This document shows positions 1 through 8,334 of a stretch of 64,000 nucleotides of DNA, piece after piece (positions within the stretch are counted from its first letter, which is position 1; every line of letters starts with the position of its first letter). Source of the DNA: Verrucomicrobiales bacterium (GTDB taxonomy: Bacteria > Verrucomicrobiota > Verrucomicrobiia > Verrucomicrobiales > V1-33); contig JAQGPJ010000055.1 in the NCBI GenBank assembly GCA_028293125.1, positions 62,001 to 126,000 on the forward strand. Reading direction: 5' to 3'. A model generated the notes under the pieces. That model searched no databases. It saw nothing but the letters and a program-made list of their open reading frames with translations, and was not told the origin of the DNA. The position numbers and the translations under genes are program-made.

Positions 1-1357
1 ACTTGCAGTAACGGCTGCCGGTGCAGGCCACCACCCCGCTGGCCACATTCGTCTGCCGCCAGCGCAGGCCCATTTTCTCCACCGCTTTTTTAACGGTCTC
101 CAGCCAGGCGGCGGGAATGTTGGGCAGGATCAGATTCTGCCAGACCGTCAGGCGGATGTCTCCGGAGCCGTAATTCTCCGCCAGCTCGGCCAGACGCATC
201 ATCTGCCGGGGGGTGATCTGGCCGACCGGTATGGAGACGCCCAGCCAGTGCAGTCCCGGCTGTTTCTGTTTATAGGCGCCCACCTGTGGATGCGGCAGTT
301 CCGCTGAAGGCCAGATCATGGGAGTGAACTCCACGGGCACACGGCGCAGGGACCGGCCCAGCTGCTTCTCCGTCTCCTCCACAAACCGGCTGACCGGCCA
401 TGTTTCCAGCAGGTGTTTCAGCCGGCTCTTTTTGCGGTTGGAGCGGTTCCCGTTTTTGATGAACACCCGCAGCATGGCCGTCACCACAGGGACGATCTCC
501 GCGGGAGACACCACCACGCCGGCATCGCTGGCGAACTTCTGATGACCGGTGGCCCCGCCGAGGCCGATGCGGAACAAAACCTCTCCATCCAGCATCACCG
601 CCTTGATGCCGATGTCATTGGTATCCTCCGCGGCGCTGACCAGTCCTCCGCCGTCGAAGGCGATGTTGAACTTGCGGGGCAGATCGTAAAACTCCCGCTG
701 GCTGATGATGATCTGGGCCAGATCGTGGATCATGGGCGTGCAGTCGATCAGCTCCACCGGATCCACGCCGGCGGTGGGGTTGCAGGTCAGGTTGCGGATA
801 TTGTCCGCACCGGATCCCCGGGTGTGCAGCCCCACGGATTGAATGCGCCGCAGCACCTCCGGGGCATCCTTCGGTTTGATGCTGCGGATCTGGAAATTGG
901 CGCGGGTGGTGATCTGCACATAGCCGGTGGTCAGATCCTGGGCCACGCGGGCGATTTCACGCAGTTGGAAGGACTTCAGTTGTCCTCCCGGAATGCGCAG
1001 CCGGGCCATATAGGAATCTTGAACGGGGTTCTGGTAAAAGAGGCCGTTCCACTTGAAGCGGAAGGTGTCCTCCCGGTCCGGCGCGGCATTGCCACGGGCA
1101 TTCTCCAGAATGCGGTGGTAGGCGTCCAGCGGGTGCTCCGCCAGCTTGATGCGCTCCTCCGCCGTCAGCACCGGCGGCTCAGGAGGTTCTTCCGCGGCGG
1201 CTTTGACCGGGGCGGACACCATGGGATCGATGGCGAACAGGTCGGCGAAAACAGCCGCGCGCTGCTGCACCCCGGCGAAGAAGCCGGTGAGGTAGGTTTT
1301 CTGGGCTTCGTCGAAGGGAGCCGGAGCCGTCTGCTCAAGCGTCTGGAGAGTGTTCAT
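1..1357 (-). CDS. nirA: Ferredoxin-type nitrite/sulfite reductase hemoprotein (NirA-like), 3' part outside window
   Basis: This siroheme/[4Fe-4S] reductase probably performs the six-electron reduction of nitrite to ammonium, or sulfite to sulfide, in the cytoplasm. It is missing from the ORF track because its stop lies beyond base 1; I translated it from the complement. The start MNTLQTLEQTAP is the ATG at 1357. The central segments NIRNLTCNP, AGVDPVELID, LFRIGLGGATGH and FIKNGNRSNR are typical of the NirA/CysI fold. The last visible residues, ACTGSRYCK, are the first cysteine pair of the cluster/siroheme site, so about 450 residues are present and the second pair is off the edge. The CysJ-like flavoprotein lies just upstream on the same strand (37 nt gap), so the two probably form an electron-transfer pair. 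The nitrate-binding-type protein next in line favours nitrite over sulfite, but the substrate is not proven. Confidence 0.88.
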   Translation of the reverse strand, partial: MNTLQTLEQTAPAPFDEAQKTYLTGFFAGVQQRAAVFADLFAIDPMVSAPVKAAAEEPPEPPVLTAEERIKLAEHPLDAYHRILENARGNAAPDREDTFRFKWNGLFYQNPVQDSYMARLRIPGGQLKSFQLREIARVAQDLTTGYVQITTRANFQIRSIKPKDAPEVLRRIQSVGLHTRGSGADNIRNLTCNPTAGVDPVELIDCTPMIHDLAQIIISQREFYDLPRKFNIAFDGGGLVSAAEDTNDIGIKAVMLDGEVLFRIGLGGATGHQKFASDAGVVVSPAEIVPVVTAMLRVFIKNGNRSNRKKSRLKHLLETWPVSRFVEETEKQLGRSLRRVPVEFTPMIWPSAELPHPQVGAYKQKQPGLHWLGVSIPVGQITPRQMMRLAELAENYGSGDIRLTVWQNLILPNIPAAWLETVKKAVEKMGLRWRQTNVASGVVACTGSRYCK

Positions 1358-1394
1358 TGGCGTGGAAATCGGGAATAGGTTTTCTGTTTCTGTT

Positions 1395-3077
1395 TCAGTA
1401 AACATCGCGCAGATAGCGCTTCTCCTTTTTCAAGGCTGTGACCCACTCAGCGGCGGTCTCCGGGCTGCATCCGCCGGCGGCCTGAGCGATTTGATGCAGG
1501 GTGGCGTCCACATCCTTCGCCATGCGGGAGGCATCGCCGCAGACATAGAAGTGCGCGCCTTCGCCGAACCACCGCCACAGCTCCTCCGCCTGCTCCAGCA
1601 TGCGGTGCTGCACATAGATACGCTCTTCCTGGTCGCGGGAGAATGCCAGATCCATCCGGTGCAGGTATCCCCCGCCCGATAAAGCCGCGAGCTGGTCGTC
1701 ATAGAGAAAATCCGTGCGGCGCCTCTGGTCGCCGAAGAACAGCCAGTTTTTCCCCGGCGCCGCCGTGGTTTGGCGCTCCTCCAGAAAGGCCCGGAAGGGC
1801 GCGATGCCGGTGCCGGGCCCCACCATGATGACCGGCACGGAGGGATCCGCCGGCAGGCGGAAGTGCGGCGAGCGGTGGACAAACACCGGCACCCTCGGTT
1901 CGGCTCCGGCCCGCTGCTCAAACTCCGACAGGAACGTGGAGCACACGCCCTTCCGCGGGCGGCCATTCAACTCGTAGCGCACTACGCCCACGGTCAGATG
2001 CACCTCGCCGGGATGGGCTTTGGGACTGGAGGAGATGGAGTAAAGCCGGGGCTGGAGCTTCCGCAGCGGGGCGGTGAGCGCCTCCGCGGACAGTCCCTTC
2101 TCAGGCAGCGATGACAGGAACGGTTTGAGGTCCAGGCTTTCCAGCAGGGCGCTGTGCAGTGTGGACGGGCGGCCATCGGGCAGCATGACAGCCTCATCCC
2201 CGCCCAGGCCGGCGGCGTGCAGGATCTCCTCCACAAAGGCGGGGCAGTTTTTGGGCATCACGCCTAGGGCGTCGCCGGCCTCGTATTCCAGCCCCGAGCC
2301 TTCCAGCACCAACTCCACATGGCGGGTTTCCTTGTTGGATCCCTCCCCGTTCAGACGGCGGCTGGTTTTCAGCCGGGCGGGAAATGGACGGTTTTTGCCG
2401 TAGGCAGGAGCGACTCCGCTTTCTTCAACCGAGGCGGGAGCAGGTGCAGGGGTGGAGCTCAATGGGGATTCCGGACCGGCCCCGCCCCCGCTGATTTTGG
2501 CCAGCAGCCCGCTGAACCAGCCGGCGGCGGTGGTTTCATAGTCGGCATCGCAGTCCACGCGGTCATGCACCCGGCGGGCACCGAGCTCCGCCAGACGGGT
2601 GTCGAATTTTTTGCCGGCCTCACAGAATTTCGCATAGCCGGTGTCGCCCAGCGCCAGCACGCTGAATTCGATATGGCTGAGATCCGGAGCCTGCGGACCG
2701 CTCAGAAAATCCCAGAAGGCCTGCGCGTTGTCCGGCATATCGCCATCCCCGTAGGTGCTGGTGATGAGCGCCAGCCGCGTCTCTTTGGAGAAGTCCAGCT
2801 CCGTGAATGTCTCCATGCCCGAGACCGAAGTTTGGAAGCCCTGCTTTTTGGCGTCTTTGGCGAAGTTCCGGGCCAGTATTTCGCAGCCTCCGGTCTGGGT
2901 GCCGAACAGAAAGCGCAGGGAACCTGCGGAGAGAGCCTGGGAGGATGCCTGCGCACCTGTCGAGCCTGCGCCGGGCCCACCCTGGGCACCGCTGAAAAGC
3001 CCGGCCAGATAACCATTCAGCCACAGCCGCTGGCTTTCGCTGAAGGGGGCGTTTTCGGGAATGACGGGAATATGCAT
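1395..3077 (-). CDS. cysJ: CysJ-like NADPH flavoprotein reductase (flavodoxin + FAD/NADPH domains)
   Basis: A diflavin reductase of 560 aa that passes electrons from NADPH through FAD and FMN to the neighbouring siroheme reductase. The flavodoxin domain is at about residues 50-195 (FGTQTGGCE phosphate loop, STYGDGDMPDNA). The FAD domain follows with RLYSISSSP and GVCSTFL. The NADPH part has GPGTGIAPFRAFLEER and the C-terminal YVCGDASRMAKDVD, ending in KEKRYLRDVY, the usual CysJ ending. The N-terminal helix PFSESQRLWLNGYLAGL resembles the E. coli CysJ segment that contacts its hemoprotein partner. A low-complexity Ala/Pro linker sits at about residues 200-230. It shares an operon with the NirA-like gene, which it precedes in transcription. 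Confidence 0.9.
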   Translation of the reverse strand: MHIPVIPENAPFSESQRLWLNGYLAGLFSGAQGGPGAGSTGAQASSQALSAGSLRFLFGTQTGGCEILARNFAKDAKKQGFQTSVSGMETFTELDFSKETRLALITSTYGDGDMPDNAQAFWDFLSGPQAPDLSHIEFSVLALGDTGYAKFCEAGKKFDTRLAELGARRVHDRVDCDADYETTAAGWFSGLLAKISGGGAGPESPLSSTPAPAPASVEESGVAPAYGKNRPFPARLKTSRRLNGEGSNKETRHVELVLEGSGLEYEAGDALGVMPKNCPAFVEEILHAAGLGGDEAVMLPDGRPSTLHSALLESLDLKPFLSSLPEKGLSAEALTAPLRKLQPRLYSISSSPKAHPGEVHLTVGVVRYELNGRPRKGVCSTFLSEFEQRAGAEPRVPVFVHRSPHFRLPADPSVPVIMVGPGTGIAPFRAFLEERQTTAAPGKNWLFFGDQRRRTDFLYDDQLAALSGGGYLHRMDLAFSRDQEERIYVQHRMLEQAEELWRWFGEGAHFYVCGDASRMAKDVDATLHQIAQAAGGCSPETAAEWVTALKKEKRYLRDVY

Positions 3078-3144
3078 AGCGCGGTCGGCGGGAAATGAGG
3101 AGTTGGGAGACGGAATGGAGCGGAAGGAACGGAACGGAAAGAAG

Positions 3145-4263
3145 TCAGGACAGGGACTGCACAGGGAATGGAGACTGTACGGAGACCGGGGAGGGTGAGC
3201 CCGGAATGGCAGATGGAGAGTGCTCCGACTGATTCAGCCAGGCGGCGATGGCCGCCAGACGCTGCGCCGGAGTCAGTTTCCGCAGATGTCCCTCCTCCAG
3301 AGGCTGCAGAGTCCAGACCGCCTGCTCCACCGTGGTGGCGCAGCCATCGCCGGTGGCGAAGCGGTGGAAGGCTGTGGGATCGGTGAAGACACCGGCTCCC
3401 AGATCGCACGGCCCTGTGAGGGCATTGCGCACCACCTCCAGCGGCAGGCAGGGAAAAACCTCCTGCTTCAGCAGAGCCGCCAACTCCGGACGGTTCTCCG
3501 GGGATTCACACCATCCGCAGGCCTCCCGCAGGGCGGCGCGCAGGGCGGCGAAATCCTCTGGGCGGCTGTCCATGCGGGAAGACTGGGCGAAGAGGATTTT
3601 CTCCGGATGCCCCGGAGCCAGATCCCGACTGGTGGCGGCGATCCAGCCTTCGCCCTGCATCACCGCTGCGGAGTTCCAAGGCTCGCCCGCGCAGAACCCG
3701 TCAATCAGCCCTGCCCGCATGTGCTCGCCCACGAGAGGCGGAGGGAGCACAGTGATGCGCACCTGTTTATCCGGATCGATACCCGCCTCCCTGAGCCACA
3801 GCCGCAGCAGGTGGTGGTGGGTTGAGTACCAGGCCACCACGGCGAAAACCGGACACCGGGGTGACTCCACACGGATCACTTTTTTAAGCGATTTGCCGTC
3901 GCGCGCGCCCTTTTCCCACAGCCGCCGGGATAGCGTGATGGCATTCCCCTGACAGCTCAGCAGCATCAGCGCCCGCACCTTCACAGCAGCGGAGTGTGTG
4001 CCTGCCAGCAGGGAGAAAAGGAGGCCGCCGGGAGCATGGGCGGCGTCCAGCTCATTATAGACGATTTTGTCCCGGATGGTGCCCCACCCCAGCTCGCGGG
4101 ACAACTCCACCTGCACTCCGTGCTTCTCAAAAAGCCCCAGCCGCCGCGCGGCGATCAGCGGAGCGGCGTCTGTCAGCGGCACATAGCCAATGCGGAGCGG
4201 GGCATTCCGGGACAGCCAGGAGTGGGAGGTCATGCACTCTCTGTTCAGCACTGCGGGTGCCAT
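3145..4263 (-). CDS. NrtA/NasS-like nitrate-binding protein without export signal
   Basis: A 372-aa protein of the NMT1/NrtA/CmpA periplasmic-binding fold: PLRIGYVPLTDAAPLIAA near the N-terminus, then DGFCAGEPWN, a characteristic NrtA/NasS ligand-pocket segment. No signal peptide or lipobox is visible, so it looks cytoplasmic. In this family the soluble cytoplasmic members (NasS) sense nitrate or nitrite and control an antiterminator, NasT; no NasT or ABC permease is seen here. An alternative start is Met11 (MTSHSW). It heads the reductase genes on the minus strand and is divergent from the LysR gene, which suits a sensor or uptake role in nitrate assimilation. Its last ~25 residues are Ser/Pro-rich. 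The choice between NasS-type sensor and an orphan binding protein is inference. Confidence 0.75.
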   Translation of the reverse strand: MAPAVLNRECMTSHSWLSRNAPLRIGYVPLTDAAPLIAARRLGLFEKHGVQVELSRELGWGTIRDKIVYNELDAAHAPGGLLFSLLAGTHSAAVKVRALMLLSCQGNAITLSRRLWEKGARDGKSLKKVIRVESPRCPVFAVVAWYSTHHHLLRLWLREAGIDPDKQVRITVLPPPLVGEHMRAGLIDGFCAGEPWNSAAVMQGEGWIAATSRDLAPGHPEKILFAQSSRMDSRPEDFAALRAALREACGWCESPENRPELAALLKQEVFPCLPLEVVRNALTGPCDLGAGVFTDPTAFHRFATGDGCATTVEQAVWTLQPLEEGHLRKLTPAQRLAAIAAWLNQSEHSPSAIPGSPSPVSVQSPFPVQSLS

Positions 4264-4296
4264 GGGGGCCGGATGGAATCAGTATTATTGTGATTG

Positions 4297-4310
4297 ATTT
4301 TCGCGAAAAT
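4297..4310. promoter_or_regulatory. 14-bp perfect palindrome between divergent NasS-like and LysR genes
   Basis: ATTTTCGCGAAAAT is self-complementary over 14 bp and lies in the only 64 bp separating the divergent starts at 4263 and 4328. It sits in an AT-rich patch with GATT and AATC half-repeats on either side. Position and symmetry suit an operator for the LysR protein or another dimeric regulator; this is inferred. Confidence 0.55.
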
Positions 4311-4327
4311 AGTGAATCGTATTCATA

Positions 4328-5323
4328 ATGTCCGAAGACTTTGATATTCGCCAACTCCGGGTCTTCACCGCCTTGGCGCGCACCGGCAGCCACACCGCCA
4401 CCGCCGCGCTGATGCACGTGACCCAGTCCGCAGTGAGTCATGGGATGAAGCGGCTGGAGGAGCAGGCGGGATGCCCGCTGTTTCACAAAAAAGGCAAGAA
4501 AAGCCATCTCACTCCCGAAGGCCGCCTTTTTCTGACCAAGGTGCAGCACGTCTTTGAGTCCCTGAAGGAGGCCTCGGCGGTGTTGGAGGGGGCTCTGACC
4601 GAATCCCGCGGCAAGCTGCACCTCCTGTTCACCTCCTCCATCGCCCACCGCATCCTGGCTCCGGTGCTGCGCGAGTTCCGGGAATGTTATCCCAAAGTGT
4701 CGGTGGTGGTGCGGTTCGAGGACACGCCGCAGTCCATGCTGGAGATCGAACGCGGGCAGGCGGATCTGGCGGTGGTGCTGGAGGATGTGAACTTCCGGGG
4801 GCTCACCTCCCACGCGCTGTTCGAGGACGAACTGCACTTCATCGTTTCCCCCATGCATCCCTGGGCGGGCCGCCAGCGGCTGAATCTTTCCAAAATGTCC
4901 AGTGAGCATTTCCTGCTCTACCGCCGCTCCAGCATGACCTTCCAGCGGGTGGAGGACTACTTCCTGCGGAATGGCGTGCACCTGTCCTCCTATGTGGAGA
5001 TACCGGACTTCGAGATCATGAAGCAACTGGCCCGCCTGGGGCTGGGCGTGGCGGTGATGGCTCCCTGGGCGGCGCGGAAGGAGCTGGATGAGGGCTCGCT
5101 GGTATCCATCCCCCTGCCCCGCCACCCGGTCCGCCGGCGCTGGGTGGTCATCCACCAGAGCGGGCGCTCCCTGCGGCCGCCGGAGCAGACCTTCATTGGC
5201 CTCTGCCGCATGGCCTGCGCCGGGTTCGCCACTGAAGGATTCCCTGAATCCCCCGCCACCGGAATTATAGTGGACCACGGACCCCATCATCATCATCATC
5301 ATCAGGAGGAGGAAGAGGAGTAG
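4328..5323 (+). CDS. LysR-family transcriptional regulator with His6-Gln-Glu5 tail
   Basis: A 331-aa LysR-type regulator. The N-terminal winged helix-turn-helix covers about residues 5-65 (RQLRVFTALARTGSHTATA, then TQSAVSHGMKRLEEQ), followed by a linker helix and a substrate-binding effector domain at about 95-300. It is divergent from the nitrate/nitrite assimilation genes, the classic arrangement for a LysR regulator controlling its neighbour and itself. The C-terminus is odd: after VDHGP come six consecutive His codons, one Gln and five Glu before TAG, written as CAT repeats and GAG/GAA repeats. That tail is absent from ordinary LysR proteins and could bind metal, or could be a microsatellite expansion that moved the stop. 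The effector is unknown; nitrite, nitrate or a sulfur/nitrogen intermediate are candidates from context. Confidence 0.9.
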   Translation: MSEDFDIRQLRVFTALARTGSHTATAALMHVTQSAVSHGMKRLEEQAGCPLFHKKGKKSHLTPEGRLFLTKVQHVFESLKEASAVLEGALTESRGKLHLLFTSSIAHRILAPVLREFRECYPKVSVVVRFEDTPQSMLEIERGQADLAVVLEDVNFRGLTSHALFEDELHFIVSPMHPWAGRQRLNLSKMSSEHFLLYRRSSMTFQRVEDYFLRNGVHLSSYVEIPDFEIMKQLARLGLGVAVMAPWAARKELDEGSLVSIPLPRHPVRRRWVVIHQSGRSLRPPEQTFIGLCRMACAGFATEGFPESPATGIIVDHGPHHHHHHQEEEEE

Positions 5324-5637
5324 GACTGACCCCAAGACGGAAGGGAGGCCCCCGCACCTTGGCTCCGGTTTTTATACTGTGACTCAAACCAAACACTTGA
5401 CCTTGAAACCCGGGGAACGGTGCACTCCCGCGTGAGCGGCCGGAAGGACGCCACTGGAATAGCCGTTTTTGTTGGAATTACTCGAAACCGAAATCCGCTT
5501 TTCTCCGTCTCCAGGACAACTGGATCACGATTATCCATATACCGGTTTACCTGCGCATGGCAGCTAACCTTCATGGATAGGTGGTTTTCTTTTTTCACCC
5601 ACGCAAATTTCCCCGCCTGCCAAGCAGGCTTTTTCCT
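5324..5637. other. Intergenic region with hairpin next to the following start codon
   Basis: 314 bases with no convincing gene; the ORFs here are short and lack family features. At 5615-5629 there is a stem GCCTGC-CAA-GCAGGC followed by five T (5630-5634), which ends three bases before the ATG at 5638. On the plus strand it looks like a small intrinsic terminator or attenuator. The rest must carry the promoter of the RCC1-repeat gene. Confidence 0.4.
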
Positions 5638-8229
5638 ATGAAACAGTTTGGCTTTATTTCCAATGCCACATTTTTTATTTTTTTATGGATCTTTACACCG
5701 GAGCTACTGCGAGCCGGCGCTCCCGCAGTCGCGGCGGGCGTCAATTACAGCCTTTTTCTGAAAGCTGATGGGACCGTTTGGGGCACGGGCGAGAATTACA
5801 ACGGCCAGCTCGGCGATGGCACGGGAACAAGCCGCGCAACCCCGGGGGCCGCCCTGGTTTCCGGCGTGCAGGCTGTCTCAGCGGGCCATCAGCACAGTTT
5901 GTTTCTGAAAGCCGACGGCACTGTTCTCACCTCGGGTGTCAACGATGTGGGCCAGTTGGGCGACGGAACGCTGTCAGTCCGGCACACACCGGTGCCAGTG
6001 ATGGAGGGTACGCAAAGTGTCTCCGCCGGTTATGAGCACAGCCTGTTTCTTAAAACCGACGGCACCGTGTGGGCTGTGGGATACAACGGCAACGGACGGC
6101 TCGGCGACGGAACGACGGTGAACCGCAGCATCCCGGTGCTGGTGATGTCCGGAGTGCGGAACATCTCGGCTGGCGGTGCCCACAACCTGTTTCTCAAAAC
6201 CGATGACACTGTGTGGGCGGCGGGATTTAATTCCTACGGCCAGCTGGGTGACGGCACCAAAACCGACCGCTTCACTCCGGTGCCGGTGATGGAGGGCGTG
6301 CAGGCCATATCCGCAGGCCGGGTACACAGTTTATTTCTGAAAACCGACGGCACCGTGTGGGCGGCGGGATTTAATTATTACGGCCAGTTGGGCGACGGCA
6401 CCAAAACGGACCGGCCGACTCCAGTGCCGGTGGCGTCCGGCATGCGGGCCGCTGTAGCGGGTGACGCTCAAAGCTTTTTTCTTAAAACAGATGGCTCCCT
6501 GCTGGCGGCGGGTGGAAATAGTTGCGGTCAGCTGGGGGATGGAACGCTGACAGACCATACCACTCCTGTGCGCGTAATGTCCGGCGTGCGGACTGTCGCG
6601 GCGGGCGCAGTCCACAGTCTGTTCCTCACCGATGGTGGCACTATCCTGGCCTCAGGTGGCAATTACAGCGGCCAACTCGGGGATGGAGCCCGGAACTTCC
6701 ATACCATCCCGGTGCCTTTGGTATCCGGGGTGCGGGCTGTCTCCGCAGGCGGTGCCCATAGCCTGTTCCTCATAGGTCACGGCACGGTCCAGACCGCGGG
6801 CAGCCATGGTGCCGGCATTTTGGACGGCGGGATCTTTGACTATCAGGTGCCCCCGGCGTTTGTGACCGACGGTACGGAGGCGGTTTCAGCGGGCACTTAC
6901 TTCAGCCTGTTTCTCAAAACCGATGGCACGGCATGGGCCACAGGCAGCAACAGCAGTGGTCAGCTGGGCGATGGAACCTACACCGACCGCACCACTCCAG
7001 TGCCAGTGATATCCGGCGTGCAGGCTGTCTCGGCGGGTGGTCGTTACAGCCTGTTTCTTAAAGCAGATGGAACTGTTATGGCTGCGGGGGAAAATAATTC
7101 CGGCCAGTTGGGTGATGGGACATTGAAAACCACCGCAGCACCGGTGAAAGTAGCGGTGGACGGAGTGCAGGCTGTCTCAGCGGGAAGCGTCCACAGCTTG
7201 TTTCTTAAAACCGATGGCACTGTCAGGGCGGCAGGGTGGAATTCCAACGGCGAACTGGGTGGGAGGACGCAGCAGGACTATAGGAACCCAATTCCGGTCA
7301 CCGTGATGGACGGTCTGCAGGGCACCGTGATGGACAATGTGCAGGCTGTTTCGGCGGGCGGCGGCCACAGCCTGTTCCTCAAAACCGACGGCACGGTGTG
7401 GGCCACAGGCTACAACGGCGCCGGTCAGCTGGGTAACGGAACGCTGGAGAGCAGAAGAAGACCAGTGCCGGTGATGGACAATGTGCAGGCTGTTTCAGCG
7501 GGCGGCGGCCACAGCCTGTTCCTCAAAACCGACGGCACGGTGTGGGCTGCGGGCGGCAACCAAAATGGTCAGCTGGGCGATGGAACAACCACCGACCGCC
7601 CGGTGCCGGCGCCTGTGATGCAGGGAGTACAGGCTATTGCGGCAGGTGGGGAGCACAGCCTGTTTCTTAAAAACGACGGCACGGCATGGGCTGTGGGGTA
7701 TAATTATTTCGGCCAGTTGGGTGTGGGAATGCCAGGACTGCCTGTCGCCAGACCCATCCCGATCATGCTGGCGGGTATGGCCAGCCCTTGGCAACGGGAG
7801 CAGTTTGGCGCGGAGGCGGACAATCCCACTATCGCGGCATGGGAGGCGGACCCGGACCACGATGGGGCACCCAATCTGCTAGAGTACGCCTTCAATCTGT
7901 CCCCTTTGAAAATAGACACTGCAGAGGCCGCGCCTGAAACTGGCACTGCGGGACTGCCCTCTATTAGTTTGATTCGGAAGCCGACGGGACCGGTGCTGTT
8001 AGTGCGCTACCTTCGGCTGAGAACAGCAGCATCACCGGCGCTCATCTACACACCGGAGTGCTCCTCCACACTGGGCACGGGCGGCGGGGAGGTCTGGACC
8101 ACGGTCGCCGGTCCGGAGACCGTGGAGCTTCTGGACGGAGGCTGGGAGCGGGTGATAGTAGAGGAGCAGGCTACGCCCACCGGGGCCGCCTCCCGGTTCG
8201 CACGGGTCAGAGTGACCGCTGTCCCCTGA
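5638..8229 (+). CDS. Secreted RCC1-repeat (beta-propeller) protein
   Basis: An 863-aa exported protein. I take the ATG at 5638 rather than the upstream ATG in the ORF track because MKQFGFISNATFFIFLWIF starts a clear signal peptide cleaved near LLRAGAPA. The body has fourteen about 50-residue RCC1 repeats of the form HSLFLKTDGTVWAxGxNxxGQLGDGT, enough for two seven-bladed propellers. Repeats 7 and 8 are the most degenerate. The C-terminus carries AAWEADPDHDGAPNLLEYAF, an Asp-rich motif that also ends the giant proteins at 51-64 kb and is probably a calcium-binding or sorting-associated segment. RCC1 propellers usually bind proteins, or in secreted bacterial versions have unknown ligands. No SD is visible, and the start is preceded by a terminator-like hairpin. 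Confidence 0.88.
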   Translation: MKQFGFISNATFFIFLWIFTPELLRAGAPAVAAGVNYSLFLKADGTVWGTGENYNGQLGDGTGTSRATPGAALVSGVQAVSAGHQHSLFLKADGTVLTSGVNDVGQLGDGTLSVRHTPVPVMEGTQSVSAGYEHSLFLKTDGTVWAVGYNGNGRLGDGTTVNRSIPVLVMSGVRNISAGGAHNLFLKTDDTVWAAGFNSYGQLGDGTKTDRFTPVPVMEGVQAISAGRVHSLFLKTDGTVWAAGFNYYGQLGDGTKTDRPTPVPVASGMRAAVAGDAQSFFLKTDGSLLAAGGNSCGQLGDGTLTDHTTPVRVMSGVRTVAAGAVHSLFLTDGGTILASGGNYSGQLGDGARNFHTIPVPLVSGVRAVSAGGAHSLFLIGHGTVQTAGSHGAGILDGGIFDYQVPPAFVTDGTEAVSAGTYFSLFLKTDGTAWATGSNSSGQLGDGTYTDRTTPVPVISGVQAVSAGGRYSLFLKADGTVMAAGENNSGQLGDGTLKTTAAPVKVAVDGVQAVSAGSVHSLFLKTDGTVRAAGWNSNGELGGRTQQDYRNPIPVTVMDGLQGTVMDNVQAVSAGGGHSLFLKTDGTVWATGYNGAGQLGNGTLESRRRPVPVMDNVQAVSAGGGHSLFLKTDGTVWAAGGNQNGQLGDGTTTDRPVPAPVMQGVQAIAAGGEHSLFLKNDGTAWAVGYNYFGQLGVGMPGLPVARPIPIMLAGMASPWQREQFGAEADNPTIAAWEADPDHDGAPNLLEYAFNLSPLKIDTAEAAPETGTAGLPSISLIRKPTGPVLLVRYLRLRTAASPALIYTPECSSTLGTGGGEVWTTVAGPETVELLDGGWERVIVEEQATPTGAASRFARVRVTAVP

Positions 8230-8334
8230 TATCAGACCGTGCCCACGGCATGGTGGAATGCGGGCCACCTTCCGGAAATGCCTCTGAAGTTCTGTTTGAC
8301 CGTCTCACAAACCCCGGGCTGGCTCCGGCATTCC

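Noticed and set aside
413-1378. 321-aa plus-strand ORF over the reductase gene
   Set aside because: It is the antisense shadow of the NirA-like gene, whose minus-strand translation has clear siroheme-reductase motifs; the shadow has no domain.
4127-5335. 402-aa minus-strand ORF across the LysR gene
   Set aside because: Its start is the complement of the CAT repeat (a Met-run) and it overlaps two well-supported genes; no domain and poor composition.
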